A DNA stretch of 64,000 bases from an uncultured Eubacterium sp. (GCA_910589045.1 CAJUSH010000007.1:1-64000), one strand, 5' to 3'. Shown: positions 37,147-46,693, counted from the first letter of the stretch. Notes: a model not told the origin generated them from the letters alone. Program-made: numbers and translations.

Positions 37147-38185
37147 TTCTAGCTAATACCTCCAGCATGAGCTCCGAAACCTTTGTTTCCCTGAAATACT
37201 CCCGCTCCTTTTGCCCGATGTCCGCACCTTTCTTTTGTATCGCGCGCACCTTTTTCGTATGGGCGGTCAAATCCCGCAGATTCAGGGAATAGGCCAGCAT
37301 GCCCTCAATCCCCCGCTCCTGCTCGCATTCACAAATGTATAAGATCAGCTCGATGAGCGGAATCTCTCCCAGCAGATCCGAATGCTCCAGCCGGACATCG
37401 GGCCGTATCTTCAAAATTTCATAAAAAAGCGCCCTCGCCTCCTTGATCCGCTTTTGCTTTAACAGCTGCCCTACCGCAAGCTTCAGCTCCTGGGTTTCCG
37501 CTTTTTCCTCCGTAATGCGAAACGGGCTTTCAAACACCTTCAAGCCCCGCGCCGTAACCCAGACAAGCAGAAGCTGCTCCGAAAGAAAGCCGAAAATCCG
37601 CCTGTGGTACGCATCATAGGAGCTCACGTCAATCCGCGCGCCAAGCTCCGCGAAAATCGTAAACAGCCATTCGCAGTAGGCGTTAAACTGCTTTCTTGAG
37701 GTCACCATAAGATTTCCGAAATAATGCTTTTTCCCGCTCATCACCTGATCAAATGCAGCATGATCCTCCGGGAAAAGCGCGCGGATCACCTCACCCTCCA
37801 GCTCCAGATCACGAGCATTGTGCGCCTCCCCATAATAATCACGGTAAGGCACCTCAAGCTTCATCGCCTTTGACGTAATCATATCGTATTCCGACAAAAT
37901 CCGGTCATAATCCGCTTCACGTAAAAGCTCCCGGTTTTCATCCACAAAAAATCTGCGATAATGACAAACCCCGAGGTTGCCTTCATAATTCAGGTTCTGC
38001 CACAGCCAGTACAGACCGGTCAGCTCCCCGTAATAGCAGTTCAAATCCGAAATATGCTCCCCCGTATCATCCCCCAGATACCCCAGGTCCGCCTTTCCCG
38101 CACGTCCCACATGGAGCGGAATATAAGCTGGGTCCTGTGGAGGATCAAACGCTGTGTGCGTCATCACATAAATTCTTGTGCTCAT
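37136..38185 (-). CDS. DUF4422 glycosyltransferase-like protein
   Basis: A 349-residue protein whose first 230 residues match the DUF4422 type seen in capsule and exopolysaccharide clusters (DLNCYYGELTGLYWLWQNLN; NLGVCHYRRFF; SEYDMITSK). The remaining part is helical and unlike the family core. DUF4422 proteins are thought to be glycosyltransferases, perhaps galactosyl. It lies 1 bp after the CgeB-type gene at 38187 and overlaps the next gene by 11 bp. Confidence 0.75.
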   Translation of the reverse strand: MSTRIYVMTHTAFDPPQDPAYIPLHVGRAGKADLGYLGDDTGEHISDLNCYYGELTGLYWLWQNLNYEGNLGVCHYRRFFVDENRELLREADYDRILSEYDMITSKAMKLEVPYRDYYGEAHNARDLELEGEVIRALFPEDHAAFDQVMSGKKHYFGNLMVTSRKQFNAYCEWLFTIFAELGARIDVSSYDAYHRRIFGFLSEQLLLVWVTARGLKVFESPFRITEEKAETQELKLAVGQLLKQKRIKEARALFYEILKIRPDVRLEHSDLLGEIPLIELILYICECEQERGIEGMLAYSLNLRDLTAHTKKVRAIQKKGADIGQKEREYFRETKVSELMLEVLARNGE

Positions 38186-38186
38186 G

Positions 38187-39341
38187 CTATACTCCTGTCA
38201 TCTCTTTTAATATTTTCTGCAGCGCCTTCTCAAACGTGAAATCCTGCTTAATCCGCTCCTGTCCGCACCGGGCGATCTGTCTTCTTCTCGCCTCATCCCT
38301 CAAATAGAAATCCGTCAGATAGACAAGCTCCTGCGTATCCCCATAAGTTACCAGCTCCTCGCCCAGCCGGAAATACTCGGCAAGCTCCTCCTGATAATTG
38401 CTGATCAAAAAGCCGCCGCACGCCAGCACATCCAGCACGCGAAGGGGAATTCCCGTTTGGATTGTCCGAAGAGAGATATTTAAGTTCACGTCGCTCAGCC
38501 GGAAAATCTTTGGCATCTGCTCATAATAGTCTGCGTATCCCATATACACTGCCTTCGCCAGCCGTTCATCCTTCTCTCCGGAATAATACTTTACCTGAAA
38601 ATGGTTTGAGAGCACCGCAAGCGCCACATAGCGTTCCCGCCCTGTCACCTCGCAGGCGAGCATAAACTCCAGCTCCTCCTTCGTAATCGAAGCCGTACCC
38701 CCGGAAGCTTGATCGTAGCGCGCATTCATGCCGTCCAGCAGCTCGTCTGTCAACAGCTCCGGTATAAAATACGCCCCGTATACGTTGCTCTGCGCCTTTA
38801 AAATTCCTTCCAGAAAGCCCCTCTGATAATTGTCAAGCGGACCGCAGTAATAAGCATAGTCCGTCTGATAGAGCTGCCCGAGGAAGGAAATCTGCGCCGT
38901 GTATTTTTTTCGGTCTGCGGCCGAAATCGCACTCTTCAAAAATAGCTTCGGGCTTGCTGCCAGCGGCAGGTGATACGCATGTATGCCCTGTTTTTCATAA
39001 AGCTGTGCCTGGCTGCGGTCAAAGCAGAATACATGTGTGGTATCATAACCCAGGGATTCCCGCTGGCGGATGTGGATCGGTGAATCGTAAATCCAGGCGG
39101 CATACGGCACCCCCCTGTCATGGCATACCTGTGCAATAAGCGGGGAAAAATTAACAGACAGCACCATCCGGTAATCTCCGCCCCCTAATCTGTCGGAAAA
39201 CTGCTCCGAAAACTGCGCATCCGTTTCCCAGTCCGTAAACTGGTAAAAACAGGTGTCATATGTTATGCGCAGCTTTTTTAATGCGGCCTCGATCCCCGGA
39301 TTTAAAAACGAATGCCATTGGAAAAAAAGTATTTTTGTCAT
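38187..39341 (-). CDS. CgeB/DUF3880-type glycosyltransferase
   Basis: A 384-residue CgeB-type protein with VLSVNFSPLIAQVCHDRGV, YAAWIYDSPI, FLGQLYQTDYAY and NISLRTIQTGIPLRVLDVLA. It is closest in layout to the proteins at 20630, 39498 and 40737. The ATG at 39341 (MTKILFFQW) aligns with those paralogues; upstream in-frame ATGs would add an unlikely leader. It is the first gene of the long minus-strand island and lies divergent from 39498. Confidence 0.75.
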   Translation of the reverse strand: MTKILFFQWHSFLNPGIEAALKKLRITYDTCFYQFTDWETDAQFSEQFSDRLGGGDYRMVLSVNFSPLIAQVCHDRGVPYAAWIYDSPIHIRQRESLGYDTTHVFCFDRSQAQLYEKQGIHAYHLPLAASPKLFLKSAISAADRKKYTAQISFLGQLYQTDYAYYCGPLDNYQRGFLEGILKAQSNVYGAYFIPELLTDELLDGMNARYDQASGGTASITKEELEFMLACEVTGRERYVALAVLSNHFQVKYYSGEKDERLAKAVYMGYADYYEQMPKIFRLSDVNLNISLRTIQTGIPLRVLDVLACGGFLISNYQEELAEYFRLGEELVTYGDTQELVYLTDFYLRDEARRRQIARCGQERIKQDFTFEKALQKILKEMTGV

Positions 39342-39497
39342 CTGCTCGGATTCTTTCTTGATTTTCATGTAGTGTAATGATACGATTTTATAATAACAGT
39401 ATAACAATTTCCGGCGAAAAACACTACAACTATTCGCTACTTTACGAAAATACTGATAACGGTTCGTACCGTTCCCGTATAATCAGGAGTTATCATC

Positions 39498-40688
39498 ATG
39501 AAATTATTATTTTACCGTTACGGCAGCATCTGCGAGCCGGATATTATCGAAGGGTTTGCGGAGCTTGGCCTGGAAATTCTCGAAATCACAAACGAAGTGC
39601 GGCAAAAAAATCTGCTTCCCTCCGACTGCATCAATCTCGTCAGCAATTACCTGCTGGAGCACCCGGTGGATTTTGTGTTCAGCATCAACTTTTTCCCGGC
39701 AGTATCGGAAGTCTGCCATATTTTTAAGCTGCCCTATCTTTGCTGGATTGTGGATTCTCCTGTGATGGAGCTTTATACGGCGCCGGTCACGCATCCCACA
39801 AACCGGATTTTTTTGTTTGACCGGGCTATTTATGACGAAATTGCACCCCTGAATCCGCAAAACGTGTTTTATCTGCCCTTGGCCACAAATGTCCGCCGGA
39901 AGGACACCCTGCGCTCGCAGACGCCTCCCGCGCTGCATGACCGGTTTCGCGCGGACGTTTCCTTTATCGGCTCCCTGTACACGGAAAAGTGTGCCTATGA
40001 CCGTCTGAGTAACCCGCCGGCGTATGTAAAGGGCTACCTGGAGGGGCTGATGGAGGCTCAGCTGAAAATCTACGGTTATTTTTTTATTGAGGAGCTGCTT
40101 TCCGACCAGATTGTTTCCGAATTTATCGCGCATTTTCCCGGCTTTTACCGGCTTCCGGGGGAAAATTACCTGACGGACCGCACCACGCTGGCACAGCTTT
40201 ATATCGGAACTAAAATAACGGTTATGGAGCGCGACCGCATCATGAAGCTGCTCTCCGAAAAATATCCGGTTTCCATCTATACCGGAAGCGACACATCCGC
40301 CTATCCGAAGCTGAAAAACTGCGGATTTGCAAAAACCCTGACCGAGATGCCCCTCGTCTTTCACGCATCGAAGATCAACCTGAACCTGACGGCAAAATCC
40401 ATCCGCTCCGGACTCTCCCTGCGCATCTGGGATATTCTCGGCTCCGGAGGCTTCTGCATCACAAATTACCAGCCGGAGCTGCCCGAACTGCTCCCGTCCG
40501 GTCAATATCTGGAGAGCTATGCCAGCTTCGAGGAGCTGGATGAAAAAGTAAATTATTACCTGTCACACGAAAAGGAGCGCTGTGAAATCGCAAAAAACGG
40601 ATATGAATATGTCCGGACACACCACACCTATCCCATCCGTCTCTCGCAGATGCTCTCCCTTGCCTTTGCCTCGCTTTTGCAGGGCTAA
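39498..40688 (+). CDS. CgeB/DUF3880-type glycosyltransferase
   Basis: A 396-residue CgeB-type protein with VFSINFFPAVSEVCHIFKLP, CWIVDSPVMELYT, SFIGSLYTEKCAYDRL and NLTAKSIRSGLSLRIWDILG. AGGAG lies 8 bases before the ATG. It is on the opposite strand to the rest of the island, with a second CgeB-type gene 48 bp downstream. The 156-bp divergent spacer (39342-39497) must hold promoters for both directions, but no convincing consensus was found. Probable flagellin-glycan transferase; donor unknown. Confidence 0.75.
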   Translation: MKLLFYRYGSICEPDIIEGFAELGLEILEITNEVRQKNLLPSDCINLVSNYLLEHPVDFVFSINFFPAVSEVCHIFKLPYLCWIVDSPVMELYTAPVTHPTNRIFLFDRAIYDEIAPLNPQNVFYLPLATNVRRKDTLRSQTPPALHDRFRADVSFIGSLYTEKCAYDRLSNPPAYVKGYLEGLMEAQLKIYGYFFIEELLSDQIVSEFIAHFPGFYRLPGENYLTDRTTLAQLYIGTKITVMERDRIMKLLSEKYPVSIYTGSDTSAYPKLKNCGFAKTLTEMPLVFHASKINLNLTAKSIRSGLSLRIWDILGSGGFCITNYQPELPELLPSGQYLESYASFEELDEKVNYYLSHEKERCEIAKNGYEYVRTHHTYPIRLSQMLSLAFASLLQG

Positions 40689-40736
40689 GAATCAGGCAGC
40701 GCGCGAAAATAAAGCCGCACAGAAAGGATTATTTTT

Positions 40737-41906
40737 ATGAATGTTTTATATCTCGACTGGCCCTGCTTTAAAGGCTCCGATTTATGCTACTCCCTGGAAC
40801 ACGATTTTGGTTTTCAGATTGTCCGGTTTTCGCATCCGGATTATACCGAACGTGTCAGCGACGATTTTTTAACCGCATTTGACAATTGCTGCGAAGCGTC
40901 ACACATTGATTTTTGTATTTCCTATAATTTCTATCCCCTTCTCGCCGAGGCAGCGCACCGGCACGAACTAAAATACATTTCCCTTGTGTATGACTGCCCC
41001 TTTGTCAAGCTTTACTCCTACCGGATCACCTATCCGACAAACTATGTATTTCTCTTTGACTATACACTGTATCAAAAGCTGAAAAACGGCGGCATACCGA
41101 CGGTTTACTACTCCATTCTCCCGGTAAATGCACAGATGATACAGGTTTTGCTGGACGAGCCCTACGAGAAGGAACGTCTCTCCTGCGACATTTCCTTTGT
41201 GGGAAGTCTCTACAACGAGGAGCACAACATGTTCGACCGCATGTACGAAAAGCTGGACGATTATACGAAGGGCTATCTCGACAGCATCATGCAGGCGCAG
41301 CTGCAGATTCAGGGCTACAATTTTATCGAGGAGACACTCTCCCCTAACATTATTGAGGCACTTCACAAGGCGGAGCCCTATCAGAATAATGTTGACGGGG
41401 TGGAGACACTCGCAAATATCTATGCGGATTATTATATCGACCGCAAGCTGACCTCCATGGAACGGATCCGACTTCTCTCCGCCGTCTCCGCCCGCTTTTT
41501 GCTCAAGCTTTTTACAAAGGACCCGCTTGCCGCCATTGAAGGTGCCAAAAATCTGGGACCGGTAGACTATTATATGGAAATGCCCTATGTCTTTCATGAC
41601 AGCAAAATCAACCTGAACATTTCCCTGCGCAGCATTCAGTCGGGCATTCCCCTGCGTTGTATGGACATTATGAGCTGCGGCGGCTTTCTGCTCACAAATT
41701 TTCAGAACGATTTTCTCATGCACTTTACGCCGGATGAGGATTTTGTATATTACGAGGACGAGCAGGATCTGCTGCACAAAATTGACTACTATCTCTCCCA
41801 TGAAGAGCACCGAAAGACTATCGCCGAAAACGGGTACCAAAAAACATGCGCGGAGTACAGCTTTCCCGTGATTCTCTCCGCCATATTTGACACATCAAGA
41901 ATCTGA
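40737..41906 (+). CDS. CgeB/DUF3880-type glycosyltransferase
   Basis: A 389-residue CgeB-type protein: CISYNFYPLLAEAAHRHELK, YDCPFVKLYS, SFVGSLYNEEHNMFDRM and NISLRSIQSGIPLRCMDIMS. It is collinear with the gene before it and probably arose from it by tandem duplication, though the two have diverged well. AGAAAGGA lies upstream of the ATG. It ends 82 bp before a terminator shared with flagellin, directly joining the glycosylation island to the flagellin gene. Confidence 0.75.
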   Translation: MNVLYLDWPCFKGSDLCYSLEHDFGFQIVRFSHPDYTERVSDDFLTAFDNCCEASHIDFCISYNFYPLLAEAAHRHELKYISLVYDCPFVKLYSYRITYPTNYVFLFDYTLYQKLKNGGIPTVYYSILPVNAQMIQVLLDEPYEKERLSCDISFVGSLYNEEHNMFDRMYEKLDDYTKGYLDSIMQAQLQIQGYNFIEETLSPNIIEALHKAEPYQNNVDGVETLANIYADYYIDRKLTSMERIRLLSAVSARFLLKLFTKDPLAAIEGAKNLGPVDYYMEMPYVFHDSKINLNISLRSIQSGIPLRCMDIMSCGGFLLTNFQNDFLMHFTPDEDFVYYEDEQDLLHKIDYYLSHEEHRKTIAENGYQKTCAEYSFPVILSAIFDTSRI

Positions 41907-41987
41907 GCATACGCTTCCTGACAGAAAATTCTTTGATTCTGTTGATTAAAAAAGGATCCTGCTTTTATTCCGCTGCAGGATGCACGT

Positions 41988-42022
41988 AAAAAAAGAGAAC
42001 CGCTTACGCGGCTCTCTTTTTT
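41988..42022. terminator. Bidirectional terminator between CgeB-type gene and flagellin
   Basis: AAAAAAGAGA-CCGC pairs with GCGG-TCTCTTTTTT; T-tracts face both directions. It ends the minus-strand flagellin transcript and the plus-strand CgeB-type pair. Confidence 0.9.
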
Positions 42023-42056
42023 GGTTGTAGGATAAATCCTACATGGTAGACGTTAA

Positions 42057-42950
42057 TTAACCTAACAGAGACAGAACACCCTGGTTTGACTGATTTGCCT
42101 GTGCAAGCATAGACTGACCAGCCTGAGAAAGAATCTGGTTCTTGCTGTAAGTAACCATCTCTTTTGCCATATCTGTATCGCGGATACGAGACTCAGCAGC
42201 GGTGGTGTTCTCAGCTGTGGTATCCAAGTTCGCGATGGTGTGCTCCAGACGGTTCTGGATTGCACCAAGTGCAGATCTCTGAGTAGAAACCTTTACGATC
42301 GCATCCTGGATGTAAGACATAGCCTTACCAGCGCTAGAGAAGCTTGAAACCTTCAACGTAGAAACAGATGCTGCCAATGCAGTAGAACTCTTGATTGCTC
42401 CTGCGTATACGTTGTTTGCGGAAGTTGCGCAAGCTGCTCCGAAGAGCTTGCTGCAGCTCATCTTGGAGATGGAGATCTCGATCTTCTGTCCGCTTAAGGA
42501 ACCAACCTGAAGGTTCTTCTTGGTGAAGCTTCCGTCTAACAGGTTCATGGTGTTGAACTGTGTAGTAGACTGGATACGATCGATCTCGGATGCCAACTGG
42601 TTGATCTCCTGCTGAATCGCGTTACGATCAATTGTGGTGTTGGTGTCGTTCGCTGCCTGTGTTGCAAGCTCGTTCATACGCTGTAAGATAGAGTGAGTCT
42701 CATTCAAAGCGCCCTCAGCGGTCTGTACTAATGAGATACCGTCCTGTGCGTTTGTTGAAGCTCTCTCCAAACCGCGGATGGTGCTTCTCATTTTCTCAGA
42801 AATGGAAAGACCTGCCGCATCATCAGCTGCACGGTTGATTCTGTAACCGGAAGATAACTTCTCAGTTGACTTTCCCTGTGCGCTTGTGGTGATGCCTAAC
42901 TGTCTGTTTGAGTTAGCTGCCTGCATGTTGTGCTGTACTACCATTGCCAT
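42057..42950 (-). CDS. Flagellin (major, short type)
   Basis: A 297-residue flagellin, the filament subunit. The N-terminal D0/D1 helices (STEKLSSGYRINRAADDAAG) and C-terminal part (AAESRIRDTDMAKEMVTYSK to the terminal LSLLG) are canonical. The middle is short, with no large D2/D3 domain. It contains two Cys near residues 165-175 (KMSCSKLFGAACATSANN), unusual for flagellin. A sigma-28 promoter and a CsrA-type leader precede it. Ser/Thr-rich segments in the short middle (SSTALAASVSTLKVSSFSS) are possible O-glycosylation sites for the adjacent island. Confidence 0.96.
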   Translation of the reverse strand: MAMVVQHNMQAANSNRQLGITTSAQGKSTEKLSSGYRINRAADDAAGLSISEKMRSTIRGLERASTNAQDGISLVQTAEGALNETHSILQRMNELATQAANDTNTTIDRNAIQQEINQLASEIDRIQSTTQFNTMNLLDGSFTKKNLQVGSLSGQKIEISISKMSCSKLFGAACATSANNVYAGAIKSSTALAASVSTLKVSSFSSAGKAMSYIQDAIVKVSTQRSALGAIQNRLEHTIANLDTTAENTTAAESRIRDTDMAKEMVTYSKNQILSQAGQSMLAQANQSNQGVLSLLG

Positions 42951-42957
42951 AATATAT

Positions 42958-42991
42958 TCCTCCTTGATTTTGAGTGTGGCTTCCTTGCCAC
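42958..42991 (-). promoter_or_regulatory. CsrA-type binding sites in the flagellin leader
   Basis: In the message GTGGC-AAGGAA-GCCAC forms a hairpin with GGA in the loop (42976-42991), and the Shine-Dalgarno AAGGAGGA (42958-42965) holds a second GGA. This is the two-site layout by which CsrA blocks hag translation in Bacillus subtilis. csrA and its antagonist fliW lie 4-5 kb upstream on the same strand. Confidence 0.7.
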
Positions 42992-43044
42992 TCCTTGTTT
43001 TTTTACAACCGGGCTGTTTTTTCCCTGTTGTTTTGTTGTACTAT

Positions 43045-43071
43045 ATATCGGAGCCTTTCTCCGATACTTTA
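43045..43071 (-). promoter_or_regulatory. Sigma-28 promoter of flagellin
   Basis: On the minus strand TAAA, exactly 15 bases, TCCGATAT: a near-perfect sigma-28 promoter about 95 bp upstream of the flagellin ATG. Confidence 0.9.
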
Positions 43072-43075
43072 TAGC

Positions 43076-43121
43076 AAAAAGTAAATTTTTTGAAAGATTT
43101 TTCTTTTTCAATTTACTTTTT
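43076..43121 (-). terminator. AT-rich terminator of the flaG-fliD-fliS-fliT operon
   Basis: AAAAAGTAAATT pairs with AATTTACTTTTT over 12 bp; the stem overlaps the stop codon of the fliT-like gene and ends next to the flagellin promoter. Confidence 0.65.
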
Positions 43122-43592
43122 GTTATCCATAAACTGAGGCGCATAACGGCTCTGCTTCATCATATTCTGGTAATAGCTGTTTACCAGCTTCTGGCTCGCC
43201 TTCACCTCCCGCACCTGCTTTTTCACGCTCGAAAACCTGCGCTGTGCCAGTGCATAATTGCGTTTTTCCTCTGCGCGCACGGACGCGTCCCTTGCCATGA
43301 TCTCGCGGATCAGCTCCCGCATCTCATTGAGCTGCGGCTCATAGGCACTGTGCTCCCGTTCCATAAGTCCCTTGATACGTGCATACACCTCATCGAAGCC
43401 CGCGTCCAGCGCCGTAATCTCCTTAACCAGATCCTCTTTATCTCTCACGTTAATCTCAAACGTATCCGGATCAGCATTTTCATCCTGCAGGATATCCCGC
43501 TGATCCTGGTTTAAAATGGCCAGCTTATTCAAAATCAGAAGCTTCTTTTTGAGGCTCCGGATTAAAAGCTCTAAATATTCCTTTTCGTGCAT
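43113..43592 (-). CDS. FliT/FlgN-like flagellar export chaperone
   Basis: A 159-residue all-helical, highly charged protein downstream of fliS. It has long amphipathic helices (EKEYLELLIRSLKKKLLILN; ASVRAEEKRNYALAQRRFSS) as seen in FliT/FlgN chaperones. Its position after fliS suggests FliT, the chaperone for FliD, but sequence alone only supports a small flagellar chaperone. GGGAGAGG precedes the ATG and it is 12 bp from fliS. Confidence 0.6.
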   Translation of the reverse strand: MHEKEYLELLIRSLKKKLLILNKLAILNQDQRDILQDENADPDTFEINVRDKEDLVKEITALDAGFDEVYARIKGLMEREHSAYEPQLNEMRELIREIMARDASVRAEEKRNYALAQRRFSSVKKQVREVKASQKLVNSYYQNMMKQSRYAPQFMDNKK

Positions 43593-43604
43593 GACCTCTC
43601 CCGT

Positions 43605-43997
43605 CTATAAGGATGATGCCGGCTTCTGCGTGTTTACGACATGCATGACCTCTTTCCATGTGTCGCGCATCTCGCGCAGATGCCCCAATACATCGTTCAA
43701 AATGGCAGTGTCTTTCCTCAGATTCGCTGCAACCAACTGCTCATGAAGATACTCATACACCTTTTTGAAATCATTTGCCACCGGATATTTGTAGTTCAAG
43801 GTTGCCATAAATTCCTCAAGAATCGCTTCCGTCTTTTTAATATTCGTATTGGCGCCCGGAATGTCCTTCTTTTCAATACAAAGAATCGCCATATTGCAGA
43901 ACTTAATCGCACCATCATAGAGCATGAGCGTCAGCTCTGCCTTAGAAGCAGTGAGAATCTTGCTGCGCATGTACTGATTGTAGCTGTTATTTGCCAT
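43605..43997 (-). CDS. fliS: Flagellar export chaperone FliS
   Basis: A 130-residue FliS, the cytoplasmic chaperone that binds the C-terminus of flagellin. Marks are YNQYMRSKILTASKAELTLM, LYDGAIKFC and the C-terminal FKKVYEYLHEQLVAANLRKD segment. The ATG at 43997 has GGGAGG upstream and gives the usual MANNSYNQY start; an ATG 14 codons earlier is not needed. Confidence 0.93.
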   Translation of the reverse strand: MANNSYNQYMRSKILTASKAELTLMLYDGAIKFCNMAILCIEKKDIPGANTNIKKTEAILEEFMATLNYKYPVANDFKKVYEYLHEQLVAANLRKDTAILNDVLGHLREMRDTWKEVMHVVNTQKPASSL

Positions 43998-44068
43998 CGA
44001 TTTTTCCTCCCTGAAAGTTTTCCCGGATGTATTTATCATACATCATACATCCGGGATTTGCAATCATA

Positions 44069-46693
44069 TTATCCTAATAAACCGGCTAACTGTGAGGACT
44101 GGCTCTGAAGGGTCGCAAGCGCTTTCTCCATAGCAGCAAATTTCTTGTAGTAGCTCTCCTCGATATCGGCGAGCTTATTTTCCCACTTGGCGATTGTCGT
44201 AGTATAGTCGCTGTACTCCTTTGCCATCTCCTTATCATTATAGAAGGTTCCGTACGTACGCATCGTCGTACTGGTCATCTTCTTTCCAAGCTCCATGGAC
44301 AGGTCGTGTGTCAGAAGCTGGAAGAACTCTGCCACGGAATCCGGATCGCTTACGATCGCCGCCATAAGCTTATCGCTGTTTCCGGATACGGACTCGTCAT
44401 CCGCGTCACCGTCGATATGGTATGCATTCTGCTCGTTCTTCTCCGCATTTAAAATGCCGAGCGTCTTAATTCCAAAGGTAGAAAGCGAATACTTTTTGCC
44501 GTTAATCTCATAGGACTTTGACATAACGGACGTCAGGGTACTCATCAGGGCACTTAAGGTGCCGTCCCGGCGCAGTACGCCGCTCTTTCCCCTTTCCTCC
44601 CACTTTTCAATCTGGGACTCGGTCATCGACGCACGCTCGTCGTCGGTCAGGGGCTCATATTCCTTTGCACTGTCCGCATTGTAAGCGCCAGTCATCGCGT
44701 TAATCAGGTTATTGTACTCGCCCAGGAAATCCTTGATCTTATCGTAAATGCCCTGGTTGTCGGTGGCGGTCGTGATCGTGATCGCGGACGCGTCAGCCTC
44801 CGGCGTTCCAATCTTATCCTCCGTCGTCGTTGTCGCCAGCGCCGTGATTGTAAGTCCGTTGATGGTAAAGGTATTGCTGCTGGATGTGTACTGTGCACCG
44901 TTCAAATAGATCGTCGCATCCTGACCGTCGATACGAACGGCACCCTCGCTGTAATCACTCGCCCTTGTGCTCTCTGCTGCCAGGGCATCCATTGCAAACT
45001 GAAGATCCTTTTCCATCTCCTCGATTACCGCCTGCTGGGTCACGGTGGAGGTATCATTGCCAGCCGCCTCGTACTGTTTCGCATAGGATGCAAACAATGT
45101 GTGATCCTCAACAAACTCCTGCCCCTCGGCCCGCTCATCGGTAACCTTCTTCTGCGCATTCTCGATATCCTGCGCGCTCATCGTACCATTATCAATAGCA
45201 GTCTTTAAGTCTGCCAGACTGCGCCACTCCTTATACGCCCCGGGTGCCCTCAGCTCCGCATCTGCCTGCTCTTTCGCGTTTGCCTTTGCGGCAGCTTCAT
45301 CCTCCGGCGTAGCACCGGCCGGAAGTCCATCCAGAAATTCCTTCTCAAGTGCCGCCAGACGGTTATTGTAGGTATCCTCTTCTAACTTCACCGCATCGTC
45401 GAACATCGCTATTGCAGTCTTTGCATCGCGGTATCCGCTGATCTGCTCGTCGGTCACGCCCTGCGCCTTTAAGTATTCATCGGCGGTTGACACATCAAAG
45501 CCGCCTGTTCCCGCTTCAAGCTCTGTCTCGGTACGGAACACGGCAAACATCTTTTTCTCCATGACGGGATCATTGTTTGCATCGAATACAGGATTTCCAT
45601 CCTCATCGGTCGCCTGAACCGATCTCTCTTCCATTGCAAAATAATATTTCGTCCCGTTCGGATCATTATCGGCCGTGTAGTAGGTTCTGCCGTTTGCATC
45701 ACGGTTCACATTGCCGTCGGCATCCACACTGAGAGAATAGATCGTACCGTCCGACGCTACAAACTTCCCGCTGTCGTTCAGCAGCTTCTCGGTATCATCC
45801 CAGCTGATTCTCGTACCGCCTGTTATCTCATTCTTGACGGAAGCCAACTTATCTAACGCGGTCTTATAATTTGCCGCTGCCTGCAGGTATTTCTCCGCCT
45901 GGGTTCCCTTTGAAATCTGATCCGAATACTTAATATAATCCTGAACCTTTTGCTCAAGCCATTGGGTGCGGGTCTGTGTACCGCCACCTGCGACATACGC
46001 ATTATACTCGTCGTCAACTGCCTTGTACTGCTCATACATCGCAGTTGTTGAGGATGACTTCGCGTAAAGCCCAAGCTGCTTTAACGCTTCCCGTCCGTCT
46101 TCGTTCATCGCTGCCAGCGTAAAGTCACCGTCCTTGCCGCTCGTCTTGGCGTTTACGAAAATACGCTGATTTGTCTCATCAAAGCTCGCACTAACTCCCG
46201 CGCTGTTGAGCTTGCTGACTACATCGTTGACGGTCATATCACTGCTCAGTGTGATCTCCTTGCCGTTCAGGCTGATCTTTCCGCTTTTTCCGGCGTCAAC
46301 ACCGAGTGCCGCAAGGGTCGTGTTGCCTGCTACTGCCTTGCCGTTGGTCTGCTTGAGCTTACCGCCGGTCAGATATCCCGCCTTTGCAAGAGATGTGATA
46401 TTCAGGCTCTGGCTTCCGTTGACCGCATTGTTGCTTGCCGTAACCGTCGCCTTCGTGCTGTTGGACACAGACGTCGTTTTCAGCTTATAGGCGGATGATA
46501 AACGCATGCTGTCCAGGCTGGAGCGGAAGCTGTAGGTCTTTGCACTCATCGTTTTCCATGCATCCTGCTTCCAGGTCAGCTTTGTCTGGGCCTTGACATA
46601 TTTTTCTGTCTTTTTCCGGTATGCAGCCACAAGCTCGGAAACGAGCGCTTCTGTGTCCAGTCCGGAATTCATTCCTGTTATTCTAATAGGCAT
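44069..46693 (-). CDS. fliD: Flagellar filament cap protein FliD (enlarged)
   Basis: An 874-residue FliD, which caps the filament and helps flagellin fold at the tip. The N-terminus (MPIRITGMNSGLDTEALVSE) and the C-terminal part (YDKIKDFLGEYNNLINAMTG-like segment, KSYEINGKKYSLSTFGIKTL, final coiled coil) are canonical. The region between about residues 200 and 600 is expanded and rich in Ala, Glu, Asp and Lys, making it much longer than the 450-500 residues usual in enterobacteria. It lies between flaG and fliS. GAGGAGG precedes the ATG. Confidence 0.93.
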   Translation of the reverse strand: MPIRITGMNSGLDTEALVSELVAAYRKKTEKYVKAQTKLTWKQDAWKTMSAKTYSFRSSLDSMRLSSAYKLKTTSVSNSTKATVTASNNAVNGSQSLNITSLAKAGYLTGGKLKQTNGKAVAGNTTLAALGVDAGKSGKISLNGKEITLSSDMTVNDVVSKLNSAGVSASFDETNQRIFVNAKTSGKDGDFTLAAMNEDGREALKQLGLYAKSSSTTAMYEQYKAVDDEYNAYVAGGGTQTRTQWLEQKVQDYIKYSDQISKGTQAEKYLQAAANYKTALDKLASVKNEITGGTRISWDDTEKLLNDSGKFVASDGTIYSLSVDADGNVNRDANGRTYYTADNDPNGTKYYFAMEERSVQATDEDGNPVFDANNDPVMEKKMFAVFRTETELEAGTGGFDVSTADEYLKAQGVTDEQISGYRDAKTAIAMFDDAVKLEEDTYNNRLAALEKEFLDGLPAGATPEDEAAAKANAKEQADAELRAPGAYKEWRSLADLKTAIDNGTMSAQDIENAQKKVTDERAEGQEFVEDHTLFASYAKQYEAAGNDTSTVTQQAVIEEMEKDLQFAMDALAAESTRASDYSEGAVRIDGQDATIYLNGAQYTSSSNTFTINGLTITALATTTTEDKIGTPEADASAITITTATDNQGIYDKIKDFLGEYNNLINAMTGAYNADSAKEYEPLTDDERASMTESQIEKWEERGKSGVLRRDGTLSALMSTLTSVMSKSYEINGKKYSLSTFGIKTLGILNAEKNEQNAYHIDGDADDESVSGNSDKLMAAIVSDPDSVAEFFQLLTHDLSMELGKKMTSTTMRTYGTFYNDKEMAKEYSDYTTTIAKWENKLADIEESYYKKFAAMEKALATLQSQSSQLAGLLG

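Noticed and set aside
39478-39483. TATAAT just before the CgeB-type gene at 39498
   Set aside because: A start from it would fall after the Shine-Dalgarno AGGAG, leaving no usable ribosome binding site, and there is no -35 box.
39507-40505. 332-residue minus-strand ORF opposite the CgeB-type gene
   Set aside because: It is a shadow of a gene with paralogues and a good ribosome binding site on the plus strand.
41956-41981. ATCCTGC/GCAGGAT stem-loop as a terminator of the CgeB-type pair
   Set aside because: It has no following T-run; the strong bidirectional terminator lies just downstream at 41988-42022.
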